Assembly (NCBI GenBank): GCA_964537685.1
Contig: CAZICM010000018.1
Coordinates: forward strand, 62,001 to 126,000
Length of the DNA stretch: 64,000 nt
Direction of reading: 5' to 3'
Source: CAZICM01 sp964537685
GTDB lineage: Bacteria > Myxococcota_A > Polyangia > Polyangiales > Polyangiaceae
The notes below the pieces were generated by a model. It saw nothing but the letters and a program-made list of their open reading frames with translations. It had not been told where the DNA came from and made no database searches. Numbering within the stretch: position 1 is the first letter of the stretch; every line of letters begins with the position of its first letter. Shown here in pieces: positions 18,414-27,204 of this stretch. The position numbers were made by a program, and so were the translations under genes.

Positions 18414-20597
18414 ATGATGCGTGCCGCTCTTTCCCACCTTCGTATCGCCCTGCTTTTACCTCTCTTCGGCGCTTGTACCCCCGCGCCCGATCCAGCCACG
18501 GCTCACGATAAAAACAGCCCCAGCTCCGCATCTCCATGTCCCAGTGCCGCGGTTCAAGCCCAACCCAATCCAAGCCAAAGCGCCATGAACAATACCCCGT
18601 CCCCAGATAAAGCCCAACGCCTAAAGGCGCTGAGCACCGAACTCGTTCAAAAACACGGCGAAGCCCATCGGGCCCGCATTGAACAGGGTCTTGCCCAAGT
18701 GAGCGCCCTCTGGCGATTTGGAGACAATGGCGACGGGGATCTAGAAGCTTTTGTCAGAGAACATTTTATCGCCGACCCTGCCCTGCTTGACCAAACCTTT
18801 CAGCGTTTTGAAAGCGTTTTTGAACAACTCTACGGCCATACCCACGATATCGAACGAGAACTCCGCCGAGCCGCCGATCTGGATGTGGGCCCAATGCTCC
18901 CGGTCGACCCCCTCTTTGCCGCCCTCGACCCAGGCGCGCATTTGTCGGAAGATCTCTTTCGCTCGCAAATCGCCTTCGTGGTCTTGCTCAACTTTCCACT
19001 CTCGAATCTAAGCAAAAAAAGCCTTGACGGTCCGAATTGGAGCCGAAGGCGCTGGGCCGAAGACCGCTTAACAGGCCGTTTCGCGTATAGGCTGCCCGCC
19101 GAAGTGAGACAAGAAATCGCCCGCGCATCCTCCAATGCCGAGCTCTATATCGCCGACTACAATATCTGGATGCATCACCTGCTGGATGAAAAAGGGCAGA
19201 GGCTCTTTCCCCCAGGATTGCGGTTGATCAGCCATTGGAATCTGCGCGATGAGCTCAAAGCGGCCTACAACGACCCGAAAGGCTTGGAAAAGCAGCGGAT
19301 GATCGTTCAGCTTATGCACCGGATCGTCACCCAAAGCATTCCTCAAATGGTCATCGACAATCCCCGGGTGGATTGGAATCCATATAGCAATGAAGTGAAA
19401 GCCTGCCCTGAAAAGGAAATCGAAGCCAATGCTCCGGCCAAGGCCAAAACAGGACCCATTTCGGCCGCGCCCGAGCCCGATGTGCGCTATCAAATGCTGC
19501 TATCGCATTTTCGCGCAGCCAATAAAGCCGATCCTTATTCACCGCTCACGCCCACGCTGATTTTACGAAGCTTTGAGTTATCCCGCGAACTCTCCGAAGA
19601 ACGGGTACGGGGGCTCTTTAGCTCGGTATTGACATCTCCGCTGGTGCCCAAGGTCGCCGCCGAAATTGAAAAGAAACTGGGCCGTAAACTCGAGCCTCAA
19701 GATCTATGGTATGCAGGCTTTAAAGCCAGGGCCGGAAAACCCGAGGCCGAACTCGATGCGATTACCAAAAAGAAATATCCGAGCGCCGACGCCTTCGCCA
19801 AGGATATCCCGCGTATTCTTCGCGATCTGGGTTTTAGCAAAGATAGAGCCGAGCATCTGGCCAAGCATATCGTGGTTGACCCTTCGCGCGGAGCCGGACA
19901 TGCGCTGGAGGCAGGGCATAGAGGCGAATCGGCCCATCTAAGAACGCGCATCGAAAAAGATGGGATGAACTACAAAGGCTACAATATCGCTATCCACGAA
20001 CTCGGGCACAATGTAGAGCAGGTCTTTTCTCTCTATGATGTCGATCATACCCTGCTCTCCGGTGTTCCCAATAGCGCCTTCACCGAGGCTTTGGCGTTTG
20101 TCTTTCAAGCCCGCGATATGGAACTGCTCGGCCTTCAAAAGCCGACCGCCGAATCCGAACGCATGCGCGTGCTGGGCGACTTTTGGGCGACTTGGGAAAT
20201 CGCAGGCGTTTCGCTCTTGGATATCGATGTCTGGCATTGGATGTACGATCATCCAAACGCTACGGCGGCCGAACTCCGCGATGCCACGGTGAAAATGGCT
20301 AAAGATCTATGGAATAAGTATTATGCAAAGGTTCTTGGAGGCCCGGATTCAACGCTCCTGGGTATTTATTCTCATATGATCTCTATACCTTTGTATTTGC
20401 CCGACTATCCCCTGGGCCACTTAATCGCGTTTCAGATTGAAGAGCAGGTCAAAAAGGGCAAGTCGCTCGGGGAAGAATTTGAGCGGATGGCTAAATATGG
20501 GGCGGTTACGCCGGATTTATGGATGAAACATGCGAGCGGAGAACCCGTGAGCGCGGAACCTCTGCTCCGCGCTACGGCCGCCGCGTTAGGAAAATAA
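18414..20597 (+). CDS. M3-like gluzincin metallopeptidase lipoprotein
   Basis: 727 aa from the first of two adjacent ATGs. Signal peptide with lipobox FGAC, then a Pro/Ser-rich linker to about residue 60. Zinc site HELGH at residues 528-532, with a glutamate in FTEAL at 558, about 26 residues after the motif; this spacing fits M3-type gluzincins (oligopeptidase families). The long helical N-terminal part also fits M3 architecture. The total length is close to that of M3 peptidases. Likely a periplasmic or surface peptidase cleaving peptides. Substrate unknown. Only 2 bp separate its stop from the convergent neighbour. Confidence 0.8.
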   Translation: MMRAALSHLRIALLLPLFGACTPAPDPATAHDKNSPSSASPCPSAAVQAQPNPSQSAMNNTPSPDKAQRLKALSTELVQKHGEAHRARIEQGLAQVSALWRFGDNGDGDLEAFVREHFIADPALLDQTFQRFESVFEQLYGHTHDIERELRRAADLDVGPMLPVDPLFAALDPGAHLSEDLFRSQIAFVVLLNFPLSNLSKKSLDGPNWSRRRWAEDRLTGRFAYRLPAEVRQEIARASSNAELYIADYNIWMHHLLDEKGQRLFPPGLRLISHWNLRDELKAAYNDPKGLEKQRMIVQLMHRIVTQSIPQMVIDNPRVDWNPYSNEVKACPEKEIEANAPAKAKTGPISAAPEPDVRYQMLLSHFRAANKADPYSPLTPTLILRSFELSRELSEERVRGLFSSVLTSPLVPKVAAEIEKKLGRKLEPQDLWYAGFKARAGKPEAELDAITKKKYPSADAFAKDIPRILRDLGFSKDRAEHLAKHIVVDPSRGAGHALEAGHRGESAHLRTRIEKDGMNYKGYNIAIHELGHNVEQVFSLYDVDHTLLSGVPNSAFTEALAFVFQARDMELLGLQKPTAESERMRVLGDFWATWEIAGVSLLDIDVWHWMYDHPNATAAELRDATVKMAKDLWNKYYAKVLGGPDSTLLGIYSHMISIPLYLPDYPLGHLIAFQIEEQVKKGKSLGEEFERMAKYGAVTPDLWMKHASGEPVSAEPLLRATAAALGK

Positions 20598-20599
20598 GA

Positions 20600-21694
20600 T
20601 CACATACAGGTCGCGGGATCGGGTACGGCACACATCCCGTTCACGCAGGCCGCCGGGCCTAAACATTGAGGTCCGCCCTGGGGATTGCACGCCCCGCCGT
20701 CCGCAGCCTTGGCCACGCACTTCTGGCTTCCAAATGCACCCTCGCAGCTTGAATCGCCCGTGCACAGCGTGACGGCGCCGTTGACCAATCCGCAGGCCTG
20801 TCCAGCATTTGCCACCTGAATGGTTTCGCACTTGTTGGTAAAGAATCCGCAGACTTCGCCGAAGCCCACATTGCAGGTCTGCTGATTGATCTGCATCGAA
20901 GGCGTGCAAGTATCGCCCAGCATCAAAGGTGCCTGGCAAGTTCCATTGAGACAGACCAAGGTGGCCGAACAGGGAGCCGCCGCGCACGAGTCCCCCATTT
21001 TACCGGGCATCGCGCACTTCTGCTGAGCGCAGATGAGCCCCTTCTCGCATTCACCGTCCTCGGCGCAGGCTCCGCCGGCCGCCGATTTCGCTTGACATGT
21101 GCCACAGGCCGATCCTGCTGGAACCACGCAGTTTGAGCTTTGACATTGAAAATCGCCGCCGCAGGCCGTGGTATCCGTGAATGTTCCAGGCGGGAACGAG
21201 CAGGGCGCCGGGAAATTGTTGTTCAGCAGATCGATACAGGCGGCGCCGGGCAAGGCCGCGACACACGCATCGACATCGGAGACTTTTGTTGTATTGCCGG
21301 GCGCTGTAAACGATTCCACGCAATTGAATACAATGCGCTGTTCGCATGTGGCTTTATCGCCGTAGCTCAGCGTCACCAAGAAAGGCGCGCATTTGTCAAA
21401 CTGATCGCAGATGGCCGCGGACAAGTCGGCGCAGGCTTTTTCTTCCGCTGAACCCGAGCCGCTGGACGACGACGATGACGACGATGTGCTCGAGCTGGAG
21501 GAGCTGCTGCCCGATGATGAGCTGCTGGAAGAACCGCTCGATGAGCTGGTGGACGAACTGCCCGAGGTGGAGCCCGAGGAAGAGCCCGATGTCGAAGTGC
21601 TGGTTGTCACATCGTCGCCGCAAGCGCCTGCGCTTAGCGAAAAAACACCCAGCAACGTAAGAGATAAACCCAAAGTCAAGTTTCCAAACTTCAT
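20600..21694 (-). CDS. Ser-rich, Cys-rich lipoprotein
   Basis: 364 aa from ATG 21694, with AGGAGG nine bases upstream. Signal peptide with lipobox SAGAC. Residues about 30-75 are a nearly pure Ser/Thr/Gly tract (DNA 21471-21605). A helical Cys-containing segment follows (KACADLSAAICDQFDKCAPF), then about 24 Cys in Dickkopf-like repeats (GDFQCQSSNCVVPAG, CAEDGECEKGLICAQQKC). This architecture is a common expanded lipoprotein family in Polyangia. Function unknown; surface-exposed by inference. Confidence 0.83.
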   Translation of the reverse strand: MKFGNLTLGLSLTLLGVFSLSAGACGDDVTTSTSTSGSSSGSTSGSSSTSSSSGSSSSSSSGSSSSSSSTSSSSSSSSGSGSAEEKACADLSAAICDQFDKCAPFLVTLSYGDKATCEQRIVFNCVESFTAPGNTTKVSDVDACVAALPGAACIDLLNNNFPAPCSFPPGTFTDTTACGGDFQCQSSNCVVPAGSACGTCQAKSAAGGACAEDGECEKGLICAQQKCAMPGKMGDSCAAAPCSATLVCLNGTCQAPLMLGDTCTPSMQINQQTCNVGFGEVCGFFTNKCETIQVANAGQACGLVNGAVTLCTGDSSCEGAFGSQKCVAKAADGGACNPQGGPQCLGPAACVNGMCAVPDPATCM

Positions 21695-21796
21695 TGTACA
21701 TGCCTCCTAAAGAGAAAGTGCCTGGGCATCATACTGGGCATTGAGCGTCTGTTCAAGGCATTGTGCAAACTATTTTTTCAGCGTAGGCTCGCGGCC

Positions 21797-23143
21797 ATGT
21801 CCAACGAGCGCCGCCTTCCGCCCGGGCCTTCGGGCCTCTTTCATACGCTGCCATTGCTGCCGAAGATGCGGGATAATTTGCTCACCTTTTTTGACGGGCT
21901 CCGCGCCGAGCACGGCGATGCGGTTTATTACAGCTTGGGCGGCACACATGTATATCAGTTCAACCATCCCGATATGGCCACCGAAGTCTTGGCCACCAAA
22001 CATCATGCCTTTTTAAAACCCAAACTCTTAAAGCAGGTTTTGGGGCAATGGAATGGCAATGGTTTGGTTGTGAATGAAGGCGAATCGTGGGTAAAACAGC
22101 GCCGGCTTGTGAATCCAGCCTTTAAGCCCCAGCGTATCGCGGAACATATAGGAACCGTTGTCAAGCGCGTAGATAAGATGATCGACGGATGGACACAGGG
22201 AAGCGAATACGATGTGGCCCGCGATTTGGGGCGGCTCACCTTGGGCTTTACGGCGGAAGCTCTCTTTGGCGCCGAAGTCGAACATCTCACCGATGCCTTT
22301 CTCGATCATGTGGCGATTCTCAACGAAGCGGCGACCCGCGAGCTTTCCATGCCCTTTTTTCTCCCGGAATGGTCGCCGACGCCCAACAAGGCCAAGATTC
22401 GCCGCGTAACCGCATTTTTGCGCAATACGGTGGACAATATTATCGCCGAACGCCGCAAAAATAAGGCCGAACGCAACGATCTACTGGCGCTTTTGCTTTC
22501 GGTTCGCGATGAAGAAGGCGATGGAAGCTCGATGAGCGATGTCCAGGCCCGGGATGAGTCGATTAATCTTTTGCTGGGAGGCAATGAGACCACCGCCACG
22601 GGCCTCACCTGGACCCTGCATTTGTTGGCTCAGCATCCCGAGATCCAAGAAGAGATCCGCTCGGAGGCCGATCATATCCTCGGGGGCAAGGCTCCTAGCA
22701 CAGATACGCTAAGCCAGCTTAAACTCTCGGAAATGGCCTTTAAAGAATCCATGCGGCTCTATCCTCCGGCCTATGTACTGCCCCGCCAAGCCATCGAGGA
22801 CGTGGACATCGGCGGCTATTTTGTATCGAAAAACGCGCTGGTTCAAGTCTTCAGCTATGGAATTCAGCGCGATGCCCGCTGGTTTGAGGAGCCGTTGAGC
22901 TTCCGGCCCCGCCGCTTTGAGCAAGAACAAAGCTTTCAGCGGGGTAGCTATATTCCTTTTGGAGCAGGGCCGCGGGCCTGCATTGGAAGGGGATTTGCCT
23001 TGATGGAAGGAGCCGTGGTGATTAGCCGGCTCTTGTCGCGGGTAAAATTCTTGCCCTCGCGTACGGCGCCTCCCGTGAAAATGGAAGTGCAAGTCTCTCT
23101 TCATCCCAAGGGAGGGCTTCCTCTTCTCGTCGAGAAACGTTAA
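21797..23143 (+). CDS. Cytochrome P450
   Basis: 448 aa from ATG 21797 (MSNERRLPPGPSG). P450 signatures in order: proline-rich start, I-helix GGNETTATG with acid-Thr pair, K-helix ESMR (ExxR), PERF-like FRPRRFEQ, and the heme loop FGAGPRACIGRGFA with the cysteine thiolate. No membrane anchor, so a soluble monooxygenase needing a ferredoxin or flavoprotein partner, none of which is nearby. The sequence style (PPGP start, GGNETT) resembles CYP102-like/CYP110-type fatty-acid or terpenoid hydroxylases, but the substrate cannot be inferred. Stands alone between two oppositely oriented genes. Confidence 0.93.
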   Translation: MSNERRLPPGPSGLFHTLPLLPKMRDNLLTFFDGLRAEHGDAVYYSLGGTHVYQFNHPDMATEVLATKHHAFLKPKLLKQVLGQWNGNGLVVNEGESWVKQRRLVNPAFKPQRIAEHIGTVVKRVDKMIDGWTQGSEYDVARDLGRLTLGFTAEALFGAEVEHLTDAFLDHVAILNEAATRELSMPFFLPEWSPTPNKAKIRRVTAFLRNTVDNIIAERRKNKAERNDLLALLLSVRDEEGDGSSMSDVQARDESINLLLGGNETTATGLTWTLHLLAQHPEIQEEIRSEADHILGGKAPSTDTLSQLKLSEMAFKESMRLYPPAYVLPRQAIEDVDIGGYFVSKNALVQVFSYGIQRDARWFEEPLSFRPRRFEQEQSFQRGSYIPFGAGPRACIGRGFALMEGAVVISRLLSRVKFLPSRTAPPVKMEVQVSLHPKGGLPLLVEKR

Positions 23144-23162
23144 AGAATCAATACACCATATT

Positions 23163-24398
23163 CTACTCAGGTTTGCCCTGAGCGATCCACGCTTCCACCA
23201 ACTGAATATCCTCAACAGGCAAAGGGGGCATCCCCAGCGGCATCCCCCGAACCCCTTCTACAGGCCGCCCGGCTTCTTCTTCCCACCTCGCCCACAAAGC
23301 CTTGACCAAAAGCGGCGTTCCATCGTCCCCTGTGTGAAATACGCTGACCCGCTCGCCTTTTTCATTCAATATCCCCGATAAAATCGCATCGTAGGCCGAC
23401 AGATCCAATCCCCTCCCCTTAAAACCAAAACCACCGGTATTCCCAGGCCCGCCATCTCCAATTCCATACGAGGCATCCGAATGACAATGCCAGCAGGTGC
23501 GGTGAAAGACCCGATTATTCACTTCATCAAAGGAAATACGTCCGGGAGGCGCCGCGCCTTCGTTGGGAACCTTCGGCATCTCAAGCGGTGCCAGAGGCAC
23601 GCTGACCAAATACGCCGCGATATCCTTGGCCTCATTCTCTAAAAGTTTGGTATCGGGCATCAGCGTATCCGGCTTGTGAGCCTTGGGATTTTGCAGCCAG
23701 CCCAAGAGCCAATCCAGCCTTAGCCGCTCCCGTGTAAATCTTAAATCGGGCGCAAGCCTCACAGGCCATTGCACAAATTCCCCGGGTTTAAACTTGGGCG
23801 GCCTGTCTTTTAAGGGAGGAGCGCCGGAAAAAGCATGACATGTTCCACACCCTTGCTCATCCATCAATTTTTTGCCGCGCGCCGGATCGGCCCCGCTTAA
23901 TACGCTTTTGGTATCGTCCTCGGGCGCCAAATAACTTGCTATATCCCTCGCCTGCTCCGCCGTAATCGATAGCCTCGGCATCTGAGGCATTAAATGAGGC
24001 CGCAGATCGATGGGATTTAATAGATATCGCTCGATAAATCCACGCCGGAATCGTTTGCCAGATCCCCAAAGCGAAGGCGCATGTGTCAATGGCGTTACCC
24101 GCTCTTTCCAGCGCGCCGTTACATCCGCCGCAGATGCCTTCACATCCCCGTTGGCCACCTCGAAATGACAAGTAAAACAGCGCTTTTCCCGGGAAATCTC
24201 ACTCGCTCCCGTCCCCTCGTGACAGCGCCCGCATTCGTAATGCTCGACCAGCGCCATGCCCATTACCGAGCTTCCCATCGGATCGGGCTTTGAATCCGCT
24301 GAAATCGAGATCTCTCCCTGGGCCGCCTTGGATTTTTCGCAAGCGGCGGCCCCCGTACATCCACCGATCAACAGGGCATATGCGATCGCCCGCCGCAC
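23163..24398 (-). CDS. Tetraheme-type c cytochrome lipoprotein
   Basis: Start is GTG at 24398: a perfect AAGGAG lies just upstream and the codon begins a signal peptide with lipobox GAAAC; the open frame continues upstream only as overlap with the previous gene. 411 aa. Four CxxCH heme motifs: CGRCH, CFTCH, CGTCH and CWHCH. Segments such as RDIASYLAPEDD and KDIAAYLVSV resemble the terminal helix of class I cytochrome c modules, with Met ligands likely in MPQMP and LMPDT. The last about 100 residues include MPLGMPPLP. Probably an electron carrier on the periplasmic side. The start lies 1 bp past the preceding stop (24400), so the genes are coupled. Confidence 0.87.
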   Translation of the reverse strand: MRRAIAYALLIGGCTGAAACEKSKAAQGEISISADSKPDPMGSSVMGMALVEHYECGRCHEGTGASEISREKRCFTCHFEVANGDVKASAADVTARWKERVTPLTHAPSLWGSGKRFRRGFIERYLLNPIDLRPHLMPQMPRLSITAEQARDIASYLAPEDDTKSVLSGADPARGKKLMDEQGCGTCHAFSGAPPLKDRPPKFKPGEFVQWPVRLAPDLRFTRERLRLDWLLGWLQNPKAHKPDTLMPDTKLLENEAKDIAAYLVSVPLAPLEMPKVPNEGAAPPGRISFDEVNNRVFHRTCWHCHSDASYGIGDGGPGNTGGFGFKGRGLDLSAYDAILSGILNEKGERVSVFHTGDDGTPLLVKALWARWEEEAGRPVEGVRGMPLGMPPLPVEDIQLVEAWIAQGKPE

Positions 24399-24399
24399 C

Positions 24400-25050
24400 C
24401 TAGGCTCCTTGCGCCGCGCCGCTCGAAACCCCGCAGACTTTTGCATCTTTGGCCATGCTCTTGCAGCGGGCCAGCGCCGCATCTCTGCCCGCCGTATCTC
24501 CCTTGGCATCCCGCAATGCCGCAAGCGCCTTGTATCCATGCGCGCTTGTGATTAAATCCTTGGCCGCAAGCTCATTTAACAAAGTGAGCGCTTCTTCCTG
24601 ATGAGGAGTGCTCTTGGATAACACTTCCGCCAAATCCGTCTGAATGGCTGGGGTATTCTTGCGGAGCTTGCTCAGTCCGCGCATCGTCGAAATGGCCCAA
24701 TTCATATTCTTTTGGCGGGTGATTTCATTGTTGCCCACAAAGCCCATCCCCGCATTCACCGCTCCATTGGTACGCGCGATCGAGAGCGCCAGAATGCGCA
24801 TCGCCTTATCCTGGAGCGGACCCGTTCCCACGCGCCCCACCCTTACGTTGGGAAAGACCTGAAGCACACCTACCGCGGCCAACTGAGGCTTTCCTTCATT
24901 GAGCGCCTTCTCGGCCTTCGCAACCAAAGGCCGCAGCTCGTCCGCACTCATCCTCACTTCGTTTTCACACGCAAAGGCGGGCGCTACAAATACCGCGGAA
25001 ACAGCCAACAGCGAACATCCCAAAACCGACAGGCGAATCAAACGAAGCAT
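24400..25050 (-). CDS. Secreted helical (TPR-like) protein
   Basis: 216 aa from ATG 25050, preceded by GGAGG. Cleavable signal peptide ending in VAPAFA, Cys just after the cleavage site but no clean lipobox. Mature part is helical with repeat texture (LVAKAEKALNEGKPQLAAVGV, TPAIQTDLAEVL, SAHGYKALAALRDAKGD), compatible with two to three TPR units. Two cysteines near the C-terminus. It directly precedes the tetraheme lipoprotein gene and is almost certainly co-transcribed with it, so a role in assembling or docking that cytochrome is conceivable but unproven. Confidence 0.75.
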   Translation of the reverse strand: MLRLIRLSVLGCSLLAVSAVFVAPAFACENEVRMSADELRPLVAKAEKALNEGKPQLAAVGVLQVFPNVRVGRVGTGPLQDKAMRILALSIARTNGAVNAGMGFVGNNEITRQKNMNWAISTMRGLSKLRKNTPAIQTDLAEVLSKSTPHQEEALTLLNELAAKDLITSAHGYKALAALRDAKGDTAGRDAALARCKSMAKDAKVCGVSSGAAQGA

Positions 25051-25116
25051 TTCCGCACCTCCAAGAGCCTGACGGAGAACGAACCTGGCCGATGCAAAAA
25101 GTTCCTGACGAATTTT

Positions 25117-26253
25117 TTATTTGTGAAATCGGCCTATCCTAAACATTTCCACGGGCAAGTCTGTTTGCCCCGATTCGGTGAGGTCGGCCATGATTTCGCC
25201 CACCACCGGCGCGAACTTAAATCCATGTCCAGAAAAGCCGGCGGCTATGGCGACTTGGCGGTGTTCGGGATGCAGATCGAGCACAAAGTGCTGATCGGGC
25301 GTCATGGTGTACATGCAAGGCTGGGCATGGGAGAGTTTTCCAGCCGCCCCGGGTAAATAACGCTCCAAGAGAGGACGCACAGCGGCCTCATCGGTGGGAA
25401 AGACAGGTCTCTGCAAGAGCGATGGATTGTCCACGGCTTCCCCGGGCTGATGCAGGGCGCATTTATGCCCTCGGGGATCGACGGCGGGAAAGCCATAGAA
25501 CACGGCCTCGGGCATATCGGCGATATACACCGGAAAGCGATCGCGCCTAAAGAGCGCGGGATTTTGGGGTTGAAACCAAAGCTGGACGACCCTTCGGGGC
25601 AAAGCGGGCAATTGAAGCGAAGCGAGCAGCGAGGCCGCCCAGGCCCCTCCTGCGATGATCAATTTCGAGGCTTGATAGCGATTCTTTGGGGTCACGACTT
25701 CGACCCCGTTGGAAAGGGCCTTCCAAGAGAGCACCGGTTCTTCAAAGTTCAATTGAGCGCCCAGGGTTTTGGCTTGCTCGCAATAGGCGGACACACTTGT
25801 TTCGGCTTGCACAAAGCCGCCGGATGTTTCGAAGGCGCCGACGATATCCTCGGGCAGGGAGAACTGGGGAAAGCGGCGTTTGAGTTCGGCGGCATCGAGG
25901 GATTCGAGATTGAGGCGATGCTCTTGAGCGGAGCGATGAACGCCTTGAATCAGCTCGCTCTTGGGCCGGCCCAGACTCAAGACCCCCGATAGACTGAGCA
26001 GAGACAGGCCGGAACGCTGTTCGAGATCGTAAAAGCCGTCATAAGCGCGGTGAAGGAGGGGCACATAGGAAGGATGTTCGAAATAAGCCTTTCGGATGAC
26101 GCGGATGGAGCCATGGGAGCTACCCCAAGGGTGGCGGGGTTGAAACTGCTCTAGACCGAGGACGTGGAGGCCGCGGCGCTGGAGTTCGAAGGCGGAGGCG
26201 CTGCCCATGATACCCAGGCCGAGGACGATTGCATCGAAAGAGGCTGTATTCAT
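25117..26253 (-). CDS. Monomeric sarcosine oxidase / N-methyl-L-tryptophan oxidase family flavoenzyme
   Basis: 378 aa from ATG 26253 (MNTASFDAIVLGLGIMGSA). The Rossmann ADP-binding motif GLGIMGSA is at about residues 11-18. GSSHGSIRVIRKAY matches the family's substrate/flavin segment, GGFVQAE is conserved, and the C-terminal AQPCMYTMTPDQHFVLD contains the Cys that covalently binds FAD in monomeric sarcosine oxidases. GFSGHGFKFAPVVGE is the final flavin-binding motif. Length is typical. Catalyses oxidative N-demethylation of N-methyl amino acids (sarcosine, N-methyltryptophan or pipecolate) producing H2O2. Substrate cannot be decided from sequence. No linked operon. Confidence 0.9.
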   Translation of the reverse strand: MNTASFDAIVLGLGIMGSASAFELQRRGLHVLGLEQFQPRHPWGSSHGSIRVIRKAYFEHPSYVPLLHRAYDGFYDLEQRSGLSLLSLSGVLSLGRPKSELIQGVHRSAQEHRLNLESLDAAELKRRFPQFSLPEDIVGAFETSGGFVQAETSVSAYCEQAKTLGAQLNFEEPVLSWKALSNGVEVVTPKNRYQASKLIIAGGAWAASLLASLQLPALPRRVVQLWFQPQNPALFRRDRFPVYIADMPEAVFYGFPAVDPRGHKCALHQPGEAVDNPSLLQRPVFPTDEAAVRPLLERYLPGAAGKLSHAQPCMYTMTPDQHFVLDLHPEHRQVAIAAGFSGHGFKFAPVVGEIMADLTESGQTDLPVEMFRIGRFHK

Positions 26254-26343
26254 CGAGGGGCGGCCTAACATGGCGAAGCGCGCGGGTAAAGGCAAAAAAA
26301 ACGGTGGACAAGGCGGCTAAATTTTGATTGAAGTGGGCGGGCG

Positions 26344-26679
26344 ATGAGCAAGAAGAGCCAAAAGCCCAAGACTTCGGCGAGGGCGGAGCGGCGGAGTCAA
26401 GAGCGGGACATTCAGAAGCTGATACGGGACAAGGAGCGGCTTTTTGTATATGAGCGGGGGGGTTCGCCGGACAAGGCGATAGAGCTGGGGTCGTCGTCGG
26501 AGGTGGAGGTGGTTGCGCGCACGATGCAATGTCCTCGGTGTGAAGGTGCGTTTGAGGTGCTGGAGCATTTGGCGCAGACGCTTTCGGTGGGGAGATTGCG
26601 GGTGGCGAGGGTGAGATGTAAGGTGTGTGGGGCCGAGCGTTCGCTGTATTTTAGGCTGGCGGGGTCGATGATGAATTAG
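26344..26679 (+). CDS. Small zinc-ribbon protein
   Basis: 111 aa. The first about 30 residues are very basic and helical (KKSQKPKTSARAERRSQERDI). Two CxxC pairs, CPRC and CKVC, separated by about 30 residues, form a likely zinc ribbon in the C-terminal half. No signal peptide. Short basic proteins with one zinc ribbon usually bind nucleic acid or a ribosome/RNA polymerase partner; I do not recognise a named family. It precedes the tandem-repeat block. Confidence 0.72.
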   Translation: MSKKSQKPKTSARAERRSQERDIQKLIRDKERLFVYERGGSPDKAIELGSSSEVEVVARTMQCPRCEGAFEVLEHLAQTLSVGRLRVARVRCKVCGAERSLYFRLAGSMMN

Positions 26680-26720
26680 GGAGAGCTTTCAATCCCAAGC
26701 CAGGTGCCAGCCTTTTCCCC

Positions 26721-26797
26721 AGTTGGGAGAAGTGGTTGACACCTAGTTGGGGAGAAGTGGTTGACACCTAGTTGGCGGGAGAAGTGGTTGACACCTA
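26721..26797. repeat. Tandem repeat A: three 25-27 bp copies
   Basis: Three adjacent copies at 26721-26745, 26746-26770 and 26771-26797, each containing GAGAAGTGGTTGACACCTA flanked by GTTGG. Differences are only in the number of G/C between GTTGG and GAGAAG. Not coding. There are no spacers, so not CRISPR. First part of a 400-bp repeat block. Confidence 0.85.
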
Positions 26798-26869
26798 GTT
26801 GGCACAATTATCAAATGGCATTCGGCTTCTCCAGTTGGCACAATTATCAAATGGCGTTCGGCTTCTCCC
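26798..26869. repeat. Tandem repeat B: two 36 bp copies
   Basis: Copies at 26798-26833 and 26834-26869 begin GTTGGCACAATTATCAAATG and end CATTCGGCTTCTCC or CGTTCGGCTTCTCC. They share the GTTGG lead with repeat A and the ATTCGGCT core, in inverted form, with repeat C. Confidence 0.85.
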
Positions 26870-26912
26870 GATCTCCGCTTCCGAACGGCCAAACACCATT
26901 GGGAGCAGGCTA

Positions 26913-27115
26913 GAAGGGACATGTCGCCATCTGAAACGGCGTCGGGAATGAGCCGAATAACAAATGAGATTTTGGAAACGAACGTTCGCTTGTTCAGGAA
27001 GGGACATGTCGCCATCTGAAACGGCGTCGGGAATGAGCCGAATGACAAATGAGATTTTGGAAATAGACCTTCGCTTGTTCAGGAAGGGACATGTCGCCAT
27101 CTGAGACGGCGTTAG
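26913..27115. repeat. Tandem repeat C: 85-bp period, about 2.4 copies
   Basis: Copies start at 26913, 26998 and 27083 (GAAGGGACATGTCGCCATCT), exact period 85 bp, with the third copy ending after about 33 bp. Copies 1 and 2 differ at a few bases only (ATAACA/ATGACA; AACGAACG/AATAGACC). Each contains GAATGAGCCGAAT, an inverted relative of the repeat B core. Open frames read across these copies but change frame between units and are not credible genes. Confidence 0.85.
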
Positions 27116-27204
27116 GCTTGAGCAGAAGAGCGTTTGTTTGATCTCGGCAGGGGCTCGGCACAGGGCGGAAGGCGTTTGATATGTTCACCCCAAACCAGGT
27201 GGAA

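Noticed and set aside
26721..27115. Possible CRISPR array
   Set aside because: Units differ in length, are contiguous without unique spacers, and there are no cas genes.
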